A stretch of DNA of 64,000 nt. It comes from Bifidobacterium ramosum (GTDB taxonomy: Bacteria; Actinomycetota; Actinomycetes; Actinomycetales; Bifidobacteriaceae). The first letter of the stretch is position 1; each line of letters opens with the position of its first letter. The notes under the pieces are model-generated. The model saw only the letters and a program-made list of their open reading frames with translations, was not told where the DNA came from and did not search any database. Shown here piece after piece: positions 36,004 to 44,437 of this stretch. The position numbers and the translations under genes are program-made. The stretch lies in contig NZ_WBSM01000005.1 of the NCBI RefSeq assembly GCF_009299505.1, positions 143,155 to 207,154 on the forward strand, in the 5' to 3' direction.

Positions 36004-37500
36004 ATGGCTAAGACGTCGACGCAATACCTGTGCTCAGAATGCGGCTGGAGCGGCCCGAAATGGTACGGCCGCTGCCCCGAGTGCGGCCAGTGGGGCACCA
36101 TCGAGGAATTCCGCGAATCCCGCCCATCCGCAGCATCCGCAACCGCCGGCGGCTCGTCGCGCACCGCAGCGCCCGGCCGCACGTCGCGCACCACGGCCGC
36201 CGCGCCCGGCACGATCGCCGACCGCAACGCGGCGCGTCCGATCACGCAGATCGGCACTGACACGGTCACCCGCATCCCCACCGGATTCGGCGAGTTCGAC
36301 CGTGTGCTCGGCGGCGGCATCGTCCCCGGTTCGGTCACGTTGATCGCCGGCGAGCCGGGCGTGGGCAAGTCGACGCTGCTACTGGAGACGGCAGGCAACA
36401 TCGCGCGCACGGTCGCGGACCACACAGCCACGGCAGGAAACGATCGCAACACCACGGCAAGCGGCCGCCCCGGCCACAACACCGTCCTCTACATCTCCGG
36501 CGAGGAGTCGCTCGCGCAGGTCAAGCTGCGCGCCTCGCGCATCGACGCGGTCGAACCGAATCTGCTGCTCGCCTCGACCACCGATCTGGCGACCGTGCTG
36601 GGACTCATCGAGCAGGAACGGCCGGCGCTGGCGATCGTCGATTCCGCGCAGACGATCGTGTCGCAGGACGTCGACGGCATCTCGGGCGGCTCCACGCAGG
36701 TGCGCGAGGTGGCGAGCGCGCTCATCGACACGGCGAAAAGCCTGGATGTGCCGGTGCTGCTGGTGGGCCATGTGACGAAGGACGGGTCAATCGCCGGCCC
36801 GCGCACGTTGGAGCATTTGGTGGACGTGGTCTGCCAGTTCGAGGGCGACGCGCAGACCGCGCTACGCATGTTGCGCGTGGTGAAGAACCGGTTCGGGCCG
36901 ACCGACGAGGTGGGCTGTTTCGACATGAGCGGCGAGGGCATCGAGGAGGTGGCCGATCCGTCCGGTCTGTTTCTGTCGTCGACGGGCGCGGCGGACGCGC
37001 GACCGGTGGAGGGCACGTGCGTGACGTTCACGTTGGACGGCCACCGCAGCCTGCCGATCGAGATCCAGTCGCTGGTGACGAGTTCCGTGCTGCCGACACC
37101 GCGCCGCGCGGTCAACGGCGTGGACGCGAACCGCATCGCGATGCTCACGGCGGTGCTGTATCGGCATGGCAAGGTGAATCTGCTGGCGAACGATCTGTAT
37201 GTGTCGACGATCGCGGGCGGGCTGGCGAAGGAGCCGGGCTGCGATCTGGCGATCGTGGCCGCGTTGGCGAGCGCCGCGAAGGAACGGCCGATCGCGCGGA
37301 CGACGTGTGCGATCGGCGAGATTTCGCTGACGGGCCAGGTGCGGCCGGTGCCGCGGCTGGAGTATCGGCTGCGCGAGGCGGCGCGTCTGGGGTTCACCGA
37401 GGCCGTGGTGCCGCCGTTGCGCAGGCCCGGGTCGATTCGCGGGCTGCGGGTGGTCGAGGCGGCGACGCTGCGGGACGCGTTGGATGCATTGGTGAAATGA
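36004..37500 (+). CDS. radA: DNA repair protein RadA
   Basis: A RecA-like ATPase that aids branch migration in recombination repair. The 498-aa protein has a four-Cys zinc finger at residues 10-27 (CSEC...CPEC), a low-complexity insert, Walker A in GEPGVGKSTLLLE, the family motif KNRFG and a Lon-like C-terminal domain (ANDLYVSTIAGG...ALASAAKERPI). The length is slightly above average because of Ala/Thr-rich inserts. TACCGT lies 7 bases before the ATG, suggesting leaderless expression. Confidence 0.97.
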   Translation: MAKTSTQYLCSECGWSGPKWYGRCPECGQWGTIEEFRESRPSAASATAGGSSRTAAPGRTSRTTAAAPGTIADRNAARPITQIGTDTVTRIPTGFGEFDRVLGGGIVPGSVTLIAGEPGVGKSTLLLETAGNIARTVADHTATAGNDRNTTASGRPGHNTVLYISGEESLAQVKLRASRIDAVEPNLLLASTTDLATVLGLIEQERPALAIVDSAQTIVSQDVDGISGGSTQVREVASALIDTAKSLDVPVLLVGHVTKDGSIAGPRTLEHLVDVVCQFEGDAQTALRMLRVVKNRFGPTDEVGCFDMSGEGIEEVADPSGLFLSSTGAADARPVEGTCVTFTLDGHRSLPIEIQSLVTSSVLPTPRRAVNGVDANRIAMLTAVLYRHGKVNLLANDLYVSTIAGGLAKEPGCDLAIVAALASAAKERPIARTTCAIGEISLTGQVRPVPRLEYRLREAARLGFTEAVVPPLRRPGSIRGLRVVEAATLRDALDALVK

Positions 37501-37626
37501 CGTACCGGTGCGGTGACGCGCTGACGGAGCGACGGGATGGCGCGGCTCACGGCCGGTGCGGCGGCGGATGCGCCCATGCCAGGCTTTAGGATGGACGGAT
37601 ACAGTTAAGACGATCGACTCTCCCTG

Positions 37627-37680
37627 TGTAACGGACATACAGCCGATCGGACGGGCAGAATCGACTGTATGTCCGTTACA
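37627..37680. repeat. Family A palindrome, copy 14
   Basis: Family A arms with symmetric TGTAACGG / CCGTTACA edges; one inner mismatch (GCCGAT against TCGACT). It ends 23 bases before the next gene start, so it lies in that gene's 5' region. Confidence 0.88.
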
Positions 37681-37703
37681 GGAATGATGCGAAAGGAGCG
37701 ACG

Positions 37704-39221
37704 ATGACCGGCGGCGAGTTAACAGACGACGATTTCATTCCTTGGGCGGCGGCGTATTCGCAGCGCACGAACCGGTCGCTGGCCGGGGCCCGGCTGGCGA
37801 TCGCCGCGCCGGACACGCGCCCGGACGCCGTGGCCGCGGCGCAACAGTGGGGCATGACCGTGGAGGATGCGGCCACGACGGCGGCCGACGGTGACGGCAA
37901 CGCGGCGACCGACGGCCCAGCCGACCCGTTCCGCTGCGACGGCACGGTGTCGATCGACGCGATTCCCGACATGCGGCAGGCCACAGGTTTCGAGGCGATG
38001 GCCTATGCCGAGGAGCATATGCCGGTGCTGCGCGACGTGCTGGACGAGCTGCGCGCCGACGGCGTGGACTTCACCGGTGTGCGCATCGCCGCCTGCCTGA
38101 TCCTGGAGCCGAAGACCGCGATCCTGCTGCGCAAGCTCAAGGCGGCCGGCGCGATCGTGGGCGTGTACTGCGGCCCTGATTCGACCGATCCGCGCGTGGC
38201 TGAACAGTTGCGCCGCGAGGGCGTCGTCGTGGAGTCGAGCCGCGACTGGACGCCGGAGCAGGCGCATGAGGCGGCGTTGCGACTGCTGGACACGGTGCAG
38301 CCGGACATCATCATCGACGACGGCGCCAGCTTCGCGCGTCTCGCGTCGCTGGAACGGCCGGAGCTGGCCGCACGGCTGATCGGCGTGGCCGAGGAGACGA
38401 CGAGCGGCGTGCGCGCGTTCGCCGGCATGGAGGCCGCCGGCGCGCTCACGTATCCGGTGGTCGCGGTGAACGACAGCGTATTGAAGACCGGTTTCGACAA
38501 CGCGCACGGCACCGGCGAGACCTGCGTAACGACGATGCAGCGGATCCTTGGCGCGGATGCGTTCGCCGGCACCGCGGTCACGGTGATCGGCTACGGTCCG
38601 GTCGGTCGCGGTTTCGCGCGGCGCGTGCGTGCGCTCGGCGCGCAGGTGACGGTCTGCGACATCGATCCGGTGGCGTCGCTCAAGGCGGTGTTCGACGGTT
38701 TCGCCGCGCGCGACATCGACGACGCGCTGCCGACGGCCGACATCGTGATTTCGGCGACCGGCGTGCGGCACACGGTCACCGTCGACCATATGCGGCTGAT
38801 GCGCGCCGGCACGGTGCTGGCCGTGATCGGCGGCATCGCGAACGAAATCGCGCTGGACGACGTGCCCGACTTCACACCGGAGGTCAACCGCGATCTGGTC
38901 GAACTGCATGTGCCGGACGGTCCGACGATCACGCTGATCGCGGACGGCGACGGCGTGAACTATACGGTCGGCGGCGGCAATCCGATCGAGATCATGGACC
39001 TGAGCTTCGCCGTGCAGGCGAGCGCGGTCGCGTATCTGCTGCGGTCGCGCGGCACGCTGCCGCACCGCCTGATCCGGCTCGACGCCGAGACCGACCGTCG
39101 CATCGCCGCAGCCGCGCTGCGGGCGCGCGGCTATCGGGCCAGTCATGCCGTGGCCGACAACGGCTACGACTGGACGCTGACACGATTCGCGGAGCACGCG
39201 CGCGCCGCGGAACGGCAGTAG
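37704..39221 (+). CDS. S-adenosylhomocysteine hydrolase-like NAD-binding protein
   Basis: A 505-aa protein of the adenosylhomocysteinase superfamily, whose classical members split SAH into adenosine and homocysteine. Catalytic-region motifs remain: DDGASF (205-210), GVAEETTSG (E230), NDSVLKTGFDN (K261, D265, N266) and the NAD loop GYGPVGRG (296-303). Two parts differ. The strand that normally reads LHMTIQTA is LILEPKTA (132-139), removing the adenosine-contacting His and Thr. The usual C-terminal KPxxYRY is absent. A ~30-residue Ala/Asp insert lies near residue 60. AAAGGAG precedes the ATG. An SAH/MTA deaminase-like gene follows by 87 bp. The true substrate is uncertain. Confidence 0.88.
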   Translation: MTGGELTDDDFIPWAAAYSQRTNRSLAGARLAIAAPDTRPDAVAAAQQWGMTVEDAATTAADGDGNAATDGPADPFRCDGTVSIDAIPDMRQATGFEAMAYAEEHMPVLRDVLDELRADGVDFTGVRIAACLILEPKTAILLRKLKAAGAIVGVYCGPDSTDPRVAEQLRREGVVVESSRDWTPEQAHEAALRLLDTVQPDIIIDDGASFARLASLERPELAARLIGVAEETTSGVRAFAGMEAAGALTYPVVAVNDSVLKTGFDNAHGTGETCVTTMQRILGADAFAGTAVTVIGYGPVGRGFARRVRALGAQVTVCDIDPVASLKAVFDGFAARDIDDALPTADIVISATGVRHTVTVDHMRLMRAGTVLAVIGGIANEIALDDVPDFTPEVNRDLVELHVPDGPTITLIADGDGVNYTVGGGNPIEIMDLSFAVQASAVAYLLRSRGTLPHRLIRLDAETDRRIAAAALRARGYRASHAVADNGYDWTLTRFAEHARAAERQ

Positions 39222-39308
39222 CGTCACCCGAACATCCAAACGTCATCCGCCGGCCGACTGCCGGCGCACCGCGCATCGAACCCGTACGACACCCCGTAAG
39301 GAGACCCC

Positions 39309-40700
39309 ATGAACACACCGAACACACACGACTGGGACACCGTCGTCGGCGATCCCGAACTCGTCGACGAGGTGACGCTGTATTCCGCACGGCTCGTGAT
39401 CCCCGTGACCGGGCCGGTGATCATCGACGGCGCGGTGGCCGTGCACGGCGACCGCGTCATGCACGTCGGCAAACGCCGGTGGGTGCTGGACGCGCTCAAG
39501 CAGGAGACGACAGCGCATGCGACGATCACCGAACGGCACTGGGACGGCGTCCTCACGCCGGGCCTCATCAACGCGCACACGCATTTGCAGTACACCGGTA
39601 TGGCCGAGGTCGGCCGCGGCACGTACGACCGCTTCCGCGCGTGGGAGCTCGCATTCAACAAGGTGTACGCGGTGGCCAAGGAGGAGCAGCCGTGGAAGCG
39701 TTGGGCCGAGGACGGCGCGCGGCAGATGGTCGAGTCGGGCACCACGGCGGCGGCCGACATCGTGACCGATCTGGACGCGGCCGGCGCGCTCGCCTCGCAG
39801 GGCATGCACGGCATCGCGTACTGGGAGGTCATGGGCTGGCACAACGACGAATGGCTGGAGAAGGGCCGCACCGAACTGAGCCGCCAGCTGCGCACGATGA
39901 GCGAGGAGCGGCTGCCGAACCTCGGCATCAGCCCGCACGCGCCGTACACGCTGGAGTCCGAGCCATTCGTGGACCTGCCGGACATCGCGCGGCGGCTCAA
40001 CATGCGACTGCACATCCATCTGGCGGAGACGCCGCTCGAAGCCGGCACGTATCCGCCGGTGCTCACCACGTATTCGGCGGCCGACTGGCGCGACCGCGAC
40101 TGGGTGAGCTACAAGCAGCTCAAGGAGGTCGGCAAGGGCGCGTCGGCGATCCAGTTCGTCGACCAGCTCGGCTCGCTCGGCCCGGACGTGCACATCGCGC
40201 ACGGCGTGTGGGCCGACAAGGAGGACCGTCGCATCCTGCGCCAGCGCGGCGTCGGCGTGGCGCTGTGCCCGAGGTCGAACCGCATCACGAACACCGGCAA
40301 GGACGCGCCGATCCGCGAATATCTCGAGGAAGGCAACCTCGTGGCCGTCGGTACGGATTCGCTGTCGAGCACGCCGAGCCTCGACCTGCTCGACGACGTG
40401 TCGATGCTCTACGATCTGGCGCGCGAACAGGGCTACGCGAACGACGACCTGACGCACCGTCTGATCCGCATGATGACGCTGGGCGGCGCGGAGTCGATGG
40501 GCATGCACGTCGGCGTGAACCGCATCGGCCAGATCAACGCGGGCGCGTTGGCCGACCTCGCGTTCTTCGACATCCCGGTGGACACGACCTCGCCGGCCGG
40601 CATCGAGACCACGCTGGAGACGCTCGTTCGCCACGGCGCCGGCACCAACCGCGCCACGGTGATCGCCGGCCGTGTGGCCTACAACGACGGCGCGTTCTAG
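39309..40700 (+). CDS. Amidohydrolase, SAH/MTA deaminase-like
   Basis: A 463-aa metal-dependent hydrolase of the MtaD/TrzA group. The metal-binding HTH is at 90-92 (LINAHTHLQYTG). Further ligands are the His in MRLHIHLAETPLE, the His in VHIAHGVWAD and the Asp in VGTDSLSSTPSLDLL. Family members deaminate S-adenosylhomocysteine, methylthioadenosine or related bases. A cytosolic protein with no signal peptide. AAGGAG precedes the ATG. Its position behind the SAH hydrolase-like gene supports a role in SAH or adenosine turnover, but guanine-like or triazine-like substrates are possible in this superfamily. Confidence 0.9.
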   Translation: MNTPNTHDWDTVVGDPELVDEVTLYSARLVIPVTGPVIIDGAVAVHGDRVMHVGKRRWVLDALKQETTAHATITERHWDGVLTPGLINAHTHLQYTGMAEVGRGTYDRFRAWELAFNKVYAVAKEEQPWKRWAEDGARQMVESGTTAAADIVTDLDAAGALASQGMHGIAYWEVMGWHNDEWLEKGRTELSRQLRTMSEERLPNLGISPHAPYTLESEPFVDLPDIARRLNMRLHIHLAETPLEAGTYPPVLTTYSAADWRDRDWVSYKQLKEVGKGASAIQFVDQLGSLGPDVHIAHGVWADKEDRRILRQRGVGVALCPRSNRITNTGKDAPIREYLEEGNLVAVGTDSLSSTPSLDLLDDVSMLYDLAREQGYANDDLTHRLIRMMTLGGAESMGMHVGVNRIGQINAGALADLAFFDIPVDTTSPAGIETTLETLVRHGAGTNRATVIAGRVAYNDGAF

Positions 40701-40771
40701 GCCGCATCATCCCGTCACGTGCGATCGTCACGCGGCATCGCACAGCACACTCCACGCAGAAAGGCACCGAC

Positions 40772-41275
40772 ATGAGCATCGCATTGGACGACATGAGCCC
40801 CTACGCCCGGTCCGTCGTGGACCGACTGGGCCTGGAGGCCCATCCCGAGGGCGGCTGGTACACGCGCGACTGGCAGAGCCCGCGCGACGACGCCGCGAGC
40901 GGCCGGCCGCTGGCGTCGCTGATCTACTTCCTGCTGCCGCAGGGCGACGCAAGCGCCTGGCACAAGGTCGACGCGGACGAGCTGTGGCTGTGGCACGGCC
41001 CGGCGACCGTCACGCTGGAGCTCGGCGGCAGCGGCGACGCGCCGGCGGCCGACGACGGCAAGCGCACGCGGATCGTGCTGGGCGCCGGCGTCGCGGACGC
41101 CGCGCAGACCGCAACCGTCGCCGCCGCATCAGACAACGACGATGACGCGCCGATCTGTGGCCATGCGGTCGTGCCGGCCGGCGTCTGGCAGCGCACGGTG
41201 CCGGGGACCGGCGACGCGCTGGTGTCCTGCGTCGTCAGCCCGGGATTCGTGTTCGAGGGGTTCACGCTCGAATAA
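40772..41275 (+). CDS. Cupin (DUF985) protein
   Basis: A 167-aa single-domain cupin of the DUF985 type: LGLEAHPEGGWYTRDWQS at the N terminus, SLIYFLLPQGDASAWHKVDADELWLWHGP with likely metal ligands, and SCVVSPGFVFEGFTLE at the end. The function of the family is not established. An insert of ~35 Ala/Asp-rich residues interrupts the middle of the barrel. It follows the deaminase gene by 71 bp with AAAGG before the ATG and probably belongs to the same transcript. Confidence 0.9.
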   Translation: MSIALDDMSPYARSVVDRLGLEAHPEGGWYTRDWQSPRDDAASGRPLASLIYFLLPQGDASAWHKVDADELWLWHGPATVTLELGGSGDAPAADDGKRTRIVLGAGVADAAQTATVAAASDNDDDAPICGHAVVPAGVWQRTVPGTGDALVSCVVSPGFVFEGFTLE

Positions 41276-41339
41276 CGCGTTATAACCAACCGCGATAGCG
41301 AATCGCAGACGGACGGCACCGTCCGTAACGCGGTTCGTC

Positions 41340-41345
41340 TAGAAT
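41340..41345 (+). promoter_or_regulatory. -10-like element ahead of the amino-acid ABC operon
   Basis: TAGAAT about 90 bases before the ATG of the binding-protein gene. No convincing -35 is seen upstream, where a GACGG/CCGTC hairpin lies instead. Confidence 0.4.
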
Positions 41346-41437
41346 TGGCGCGCATGCGCCAAACACGACGTTCCGTCCAACGGACGTCCATCGTGCATCA
41401 GTGCGCAGCATCCAAAGGAAAAGAGAGGCAATCCATC

Positions 41438-42313
41438 ATGTTCAACATCAAGCAAGGCTTCGTCCGCGCGGCCGTCGCGACCGTCAGCGTCGTCGCCCTG
41501 GCCTTCTCCGCGGCCTGCGGCACCACCCAGTCCGCCAACAACGCGTCCGACGACAAGTCCGCCGACTCGAGCGACATCACGCAGCAGACCGTCACCCCGG
41601 GCAAGCTCACCATCGCGACCGGCGAACCGGCCTATGAGCCGTGGGTCATGAACGACAAGCCGGAGTCCGGCGAGGGCTACGAGGCCGCCGTGGCCTACGA
41701 CGTGGCCGAGAAGCTCGGCTTCAAGAAGAGCGACGTCGTGTGGGTGCGCACCACCTTCGACTCGGCCATCGCGCCGGGCGCCAAGGACTGGGATATGAAC
41801 ATCCAGCAGTTCGGCATCACCGACACCCGTAAGAAGGCCGTCGACTTCTCGTCGAGCTACTACAACGACAGCCAGGCCGTCATCGTCAAGAAGGACGGCA
41901 AGTTTGCGAACGCCAAGTCCCTGGCCGATCTCAAGGACGCCACCATCGGCGTGATGGTCGGCACGCTGGCCTACGACTACGTCAAGAAGTCCATCAAGGA
42001 GGACATCCAGACGTTCAACGACGACGCCGCCCTCGCGCAGGCGCTCGACGCCGGCCAGATCGACGCGCTCGTCACCAGCACCGTCGAATGCGTGTACATG
42101 GTCCAGTCCGAGCAGGTCAAGAACGGCGTCGTGCTCGGCCGCATCGCCGGTTCCGAAGACAAGAACGGCATGGGCATCGTGCTGCCGAAGGACTCCAAGC
42201 TCACCGCCGCGACCACCAAGGCCGTGGACGCGCTGAAGGCCGACGGCACGCTCAAGCAGCTGCAGGACAAGTGGCTGGCCGAGTACACCACCGACCTGAC
42301 CGAGCTCAAGTAA
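41438..42313 (+). CDS. Polar amino-acid ABC transporter, substrate-binding lipoprotein
   Basis: A 291-aa family 3 solute-binding protein. The signal peptide ends in the lipobox FSAAC with lipid-carrying C27. The mature part has VTPGKLTIATGEPAYEPWVMND, the family 3 ligand-binding start, then DWDMNIQQFGITDTRKKAVDFSSSYYND and the hinge segment GVMVGTLAYDYVKK. It captures a polar or small amino acid outside the cell. AAGAGAGG precedes the ATG at 41438; the 31 upstream in-frame codons lack support. It heads an operon with a permease and an ATPase. A hairpin after the stop may keep its mRNA more abundant than the rest. Confidence 0.94.
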   Translation: MFNIKQGFVRAAVATVSVVALAFSAACGTTQSANNASDDKSADSSDITQQTVTPGKLTIATGEPAYEPWVMNDKPESGEGYEAAVAYDVAEKLGFKKSDVVWVRTTFDSAIAPGAKDWDMNIQQFGITDTRKKAVDFSSSYYNDSQAVIVKKDGKFANAKSLADLKDATIGVMVGTLAYDYVKKSIKEDIQTFNDDAALAQALDAGQIDALVTSTVECVYMVQSEQVKNGVVLGRIAGSEDKNGMGIVLPKDSKLTAATTKAVDALKADGTLKQLQDKWLAEYTTDLTELK

Positions 42314-42320
42314 CCCATCC

Positions 42321-42363
42321 CAGTGGCCTGTCTCGCCGCCGACCGCGGCAGGGCAGGCCACTG
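42321..42363 (+). promoter_or_regulatory. Intercistronic hairpin
   Basis: Stem CAGTGGCCTG / CAGGCCACTG between the binding-protein and permease genes, without a T run. Such hairpins commonly protect the upstream mRNA and lower downstream expression. Confidence 0.65.
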
Positions 42364-42418
42364 TCCGTATCAGCAATCCCATCCATTCCAAGCAGTTCCC
42401 AGGAAGCGAGCGCCGCAG

Positions 42419-43279
42419 ATGCAACCACAGACGCCAGCGCATGAGGTCAGTCAAGTCGAACTCGACCGTCGCCAATACCGTCGTCAGCAACAGATCAAAT
42501 CGGTGATCACCAGTCTCGTGAGCACGGTGGTGTTCGTGGCCGTCATCATGGTCGGCCTGCATTTGTCGCCCGGCTGGCCGCGCGTCAAGGAGACGTTCTT
42601 CTCCGCCGAATACTTCGTCCAGTCGTTCCCCGACGTACTCAAGGGCCTGTGGCTGAACGTACGCGTGCTGCTCGTCGCGCTCGTCGGCGTGGCGATCCTC
42701 AGCACGCTTATCGCGCTCGTGCGCACGAGCCGCTCCCCCATCCTGTTCCCGCTGCGCGTGCTGGCGCTGCTGTACACGACCGTCATGCGCGGCGTGCCGA
42801 TCATCGTCGTGCTGTACCTGATCGGCTTCGGCATCCCCGGCCTCGGCCTGTTCGGCCGCATCGACCCGTCGATCCTCGGCACGATCGCCGTGGTCATGGG
42901 CTACAGCGCGTACGTGTCCGAAGTGCTGCGCGCCGGCTTCGACGACGTGCACCCGTCCCAGCGCGCCTCCGCGCGGTCGCTGGGTCTGACCGCCGGGCAG
43001 ACGACCCGACTGGTCGTGATTCCTCAGGCGCTGCGCAAGGTCGCACCGGCGCTGATGAACGACTTCATCTCCATGCAGAAGGACGTCGGCCTGATCTCCG
43101 TGCTGGGCGCCGTCGACGCGGTGCGTGCGGCGCAGATCGACGTGGCCAGCACCTACAACTTCACGCCGTACGTCGTGGCCAGCCTGCTGTTCATCCTGAT
43201 GAGCGTGCCGTTCATCCTGCTCAACGACTGGTATACGGCACGGCTGCGCAAGCGCGAGCTGAGCGCCGGCACGGTGTGA
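42419..43279 (+). CDS. Polar amino-acid ABC transporter, permease
   Basis: A 286-aa HisM/GlnP-type inner membrane protein. It has a first helix at about 25-45, then the family start LKGLWLNVRVLLVALVGVAIL and the coupling motif near SARSLGLTAGQTTRLVVIPQALRKVAPALMNDFI, which contacts the ATPase. Start at MQPQTPAHEV. The frame is open 32 codons upstream across the intercistronic hairpin. It works with its flanking genes as a single-permease importer, presumably as a homodimer. Confidence 0.94.
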   Translation: MQPQTPAHEVSQVELDRRQYRRQQQIKSVITSLVSTVVFVAVIMVGLHLSPGWPRVKETFFSAEYFVQSFPDVLKGLWLNVRVLLVALVGVAILSTLIALVRTSRSPILFPLRVLALLYTTVMRGVPIIVVLYLIGFGIPGLGLFGRIDPSILGTIAVVMGYSAYVSEVLRAGFDDVHPSQRASARSLGLTAGQTTRLVVIPQALRKVAPALMNDFISMQKDVGLISVLGAVDAVRAAQIDVASTYNFTPYVVASLLFILMSVPFILLNDWYTARLRKRELSAGTV

Positions 43280-43295
43280 GAAGGACGGTGACACG

Positions 43296-44108
43296 ATGAC
43301 GAAAGCGACGGAAACCATGACGAATACGACTGTGGATACGGCCGCGCACGACGCGACCGGCGCGCGTGACATGACGAAACCGGTGCTGCGACTGGACGAC
43401 ATCCGCAAGTCGTTCGGTTCAACGCAGGTGCTGCGCGGCATCTCCTTCGAGATCCGACCGCACGAGGTCGTGGCGCTGCTCGGCCCGTCCGGTTCGGGCA
43501 AGTCGACGCTGATGAAGTGCGTGAACCTGCTCGAGCAGGTCGACGACGGGCAGATCTGGCTGGGCGACACCGACATCACCGACCCTCGCGCGAACCAGGA
43601 CCAGATCCGGTCGCGCATCGGCGTGGTGTTTCAGCAGTTCAACCTGTTCCCGCACATGTCGGTGATGAAGAACGTGACGCTCGCCGCGATCAAGGTGCAC
43701 CACTGGGATCGCGACCGTGCGGAGGCGCGTGCGCTGGAGCTGCTCGACCGCATCGGCATGCGCGACAAGGCCGGTGCCTACCCGGACCAGCTGTCCGGCG
43801 GCCAGCAGCAGCGCGTGGCGATCGCGCGTGCACTGATGACCGATCCCGAACTGCTGCTGCTGGACGAGATCACGTCGGCGTTGGACCCGATGCTCGTGGG
43901 CGAGGTGCTCAACATGGTCGCCGAGCTGAAGTCGCAGGGCACGACGATTCTCATGGCGACGCACGAGATGAGCTTCGCGCACGACGCGGCGGACCGCATC
44001 GTGCTGCTGCGTCACGGCGTCATCGCCGAGAACGGCACCCCGCGCGAGGTGATGGACGAGTCGCAGAACCCTGAGACCCAGGAGTTCTTCGCCCACTTCC
44101 GGCACTAG
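43296..44108 (+). CDS. Polar amino-acid ABC transporter, ATP-binding protein
   Basis: A 270-aa GlnQ/HisP-type ATPase. Walker A is GPSGSGKST, the Q loop is VVFQQFNLFPHMSVMKNV, the signature is LSGGQQQRVAIARAL, Walker B is LLLLDEITSALDP and the H loop is MATHEMSF. The first ~27 residues are a nonconserved Thr/Asp-rich extension; a second Met at residue 26 (DMTKPVLRLDD) starts the conserved part. AAGGACGG precedes the first ATG. It drives the importer encoded by the two upstream genes. Confidence 0.95.
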   Translation: MTKATETMTNTTVDTAAHDATGARDMTKPVLRLDDIRKSFGSTQVLRGISFEIRPHEVVALLGPSGSGKSTLMKCVNLLEQVDDGQIWLGDTDITDPRANQDQIRSRIGVVFQQFNLFPHMSVMKNVTLAAIKVHHWDRDRAEARALELLDRIGMRDKAGAYPDQLSGGQQQRVAIARALMTDPELLLLDEITSALDPMLVGEVLNMVAELKSQGTTILMATHEMSFAHDAADRIVLLRHGVIAENGTPREVMDESQNPETQEFFAHFRH

Positions 44109-44158
44109 GTGTGGTCTCTCCGCGTCGGCTGGGCCGCAGCCGACGTCCCCACCCCCTC

Positions 44159-44206
44159 AACGGACATACAGCCGATTTGCATGGCAGAAACGGCTGTATG
44201 TCCGTT
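44159..44206. repeat. Family A palindrome, copy 15
   Basis: Family A arms, first of three in the 330-bp convergent gap between the ABC importer and ribF. Confidence 0.88.
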
Positions 44207-44268
44207 TCGTTATGCGGAGGCATAACAACGTATAACGTATCCAGAACGCCGCACCCGTGACCTCTTCC

Positions 44269-44314
44269 AACGGACATACGGCCGATTTCGCCCCAAAATC
44301 GGCTGTATGTCCGT
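44269..44314. repeat. Family A palindrome, copy 16
   Basis: Family A arms; the left arm has CATACGGCC for CATACAGCC, a change that still allows a G:T pair in RNA. Confidence 0.86.
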
Positions 44315-44374
44315 AAGGATTATGGCTCTAATGACGCAATGGACGCGTCGCACTCCCCTCCAGCTCTTCCCTCC

Positions 44375-44421
44375 AACGGACATACAGCCGTTTTTCACCC
44401 CAAAATCGACTGTATGTCCGT
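44375..44421. repeat. Family A palindrome, copy 17
   Basis: Family A arms with an inner mismatch (AGCCGTT against ATCGACT). It ends 17 bases before the ribF stop codon. Confidence 0.86.
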
Positions 44422-44437
44422 CAAGGTGGGCAAGGAT

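Noticed and set aside
41339..43618. 759-codon open frame opposite the amino-acid ABC genes
   Set aside because: No recognisable domains; the plus-strand genes have full family motifs and ribosome sites.
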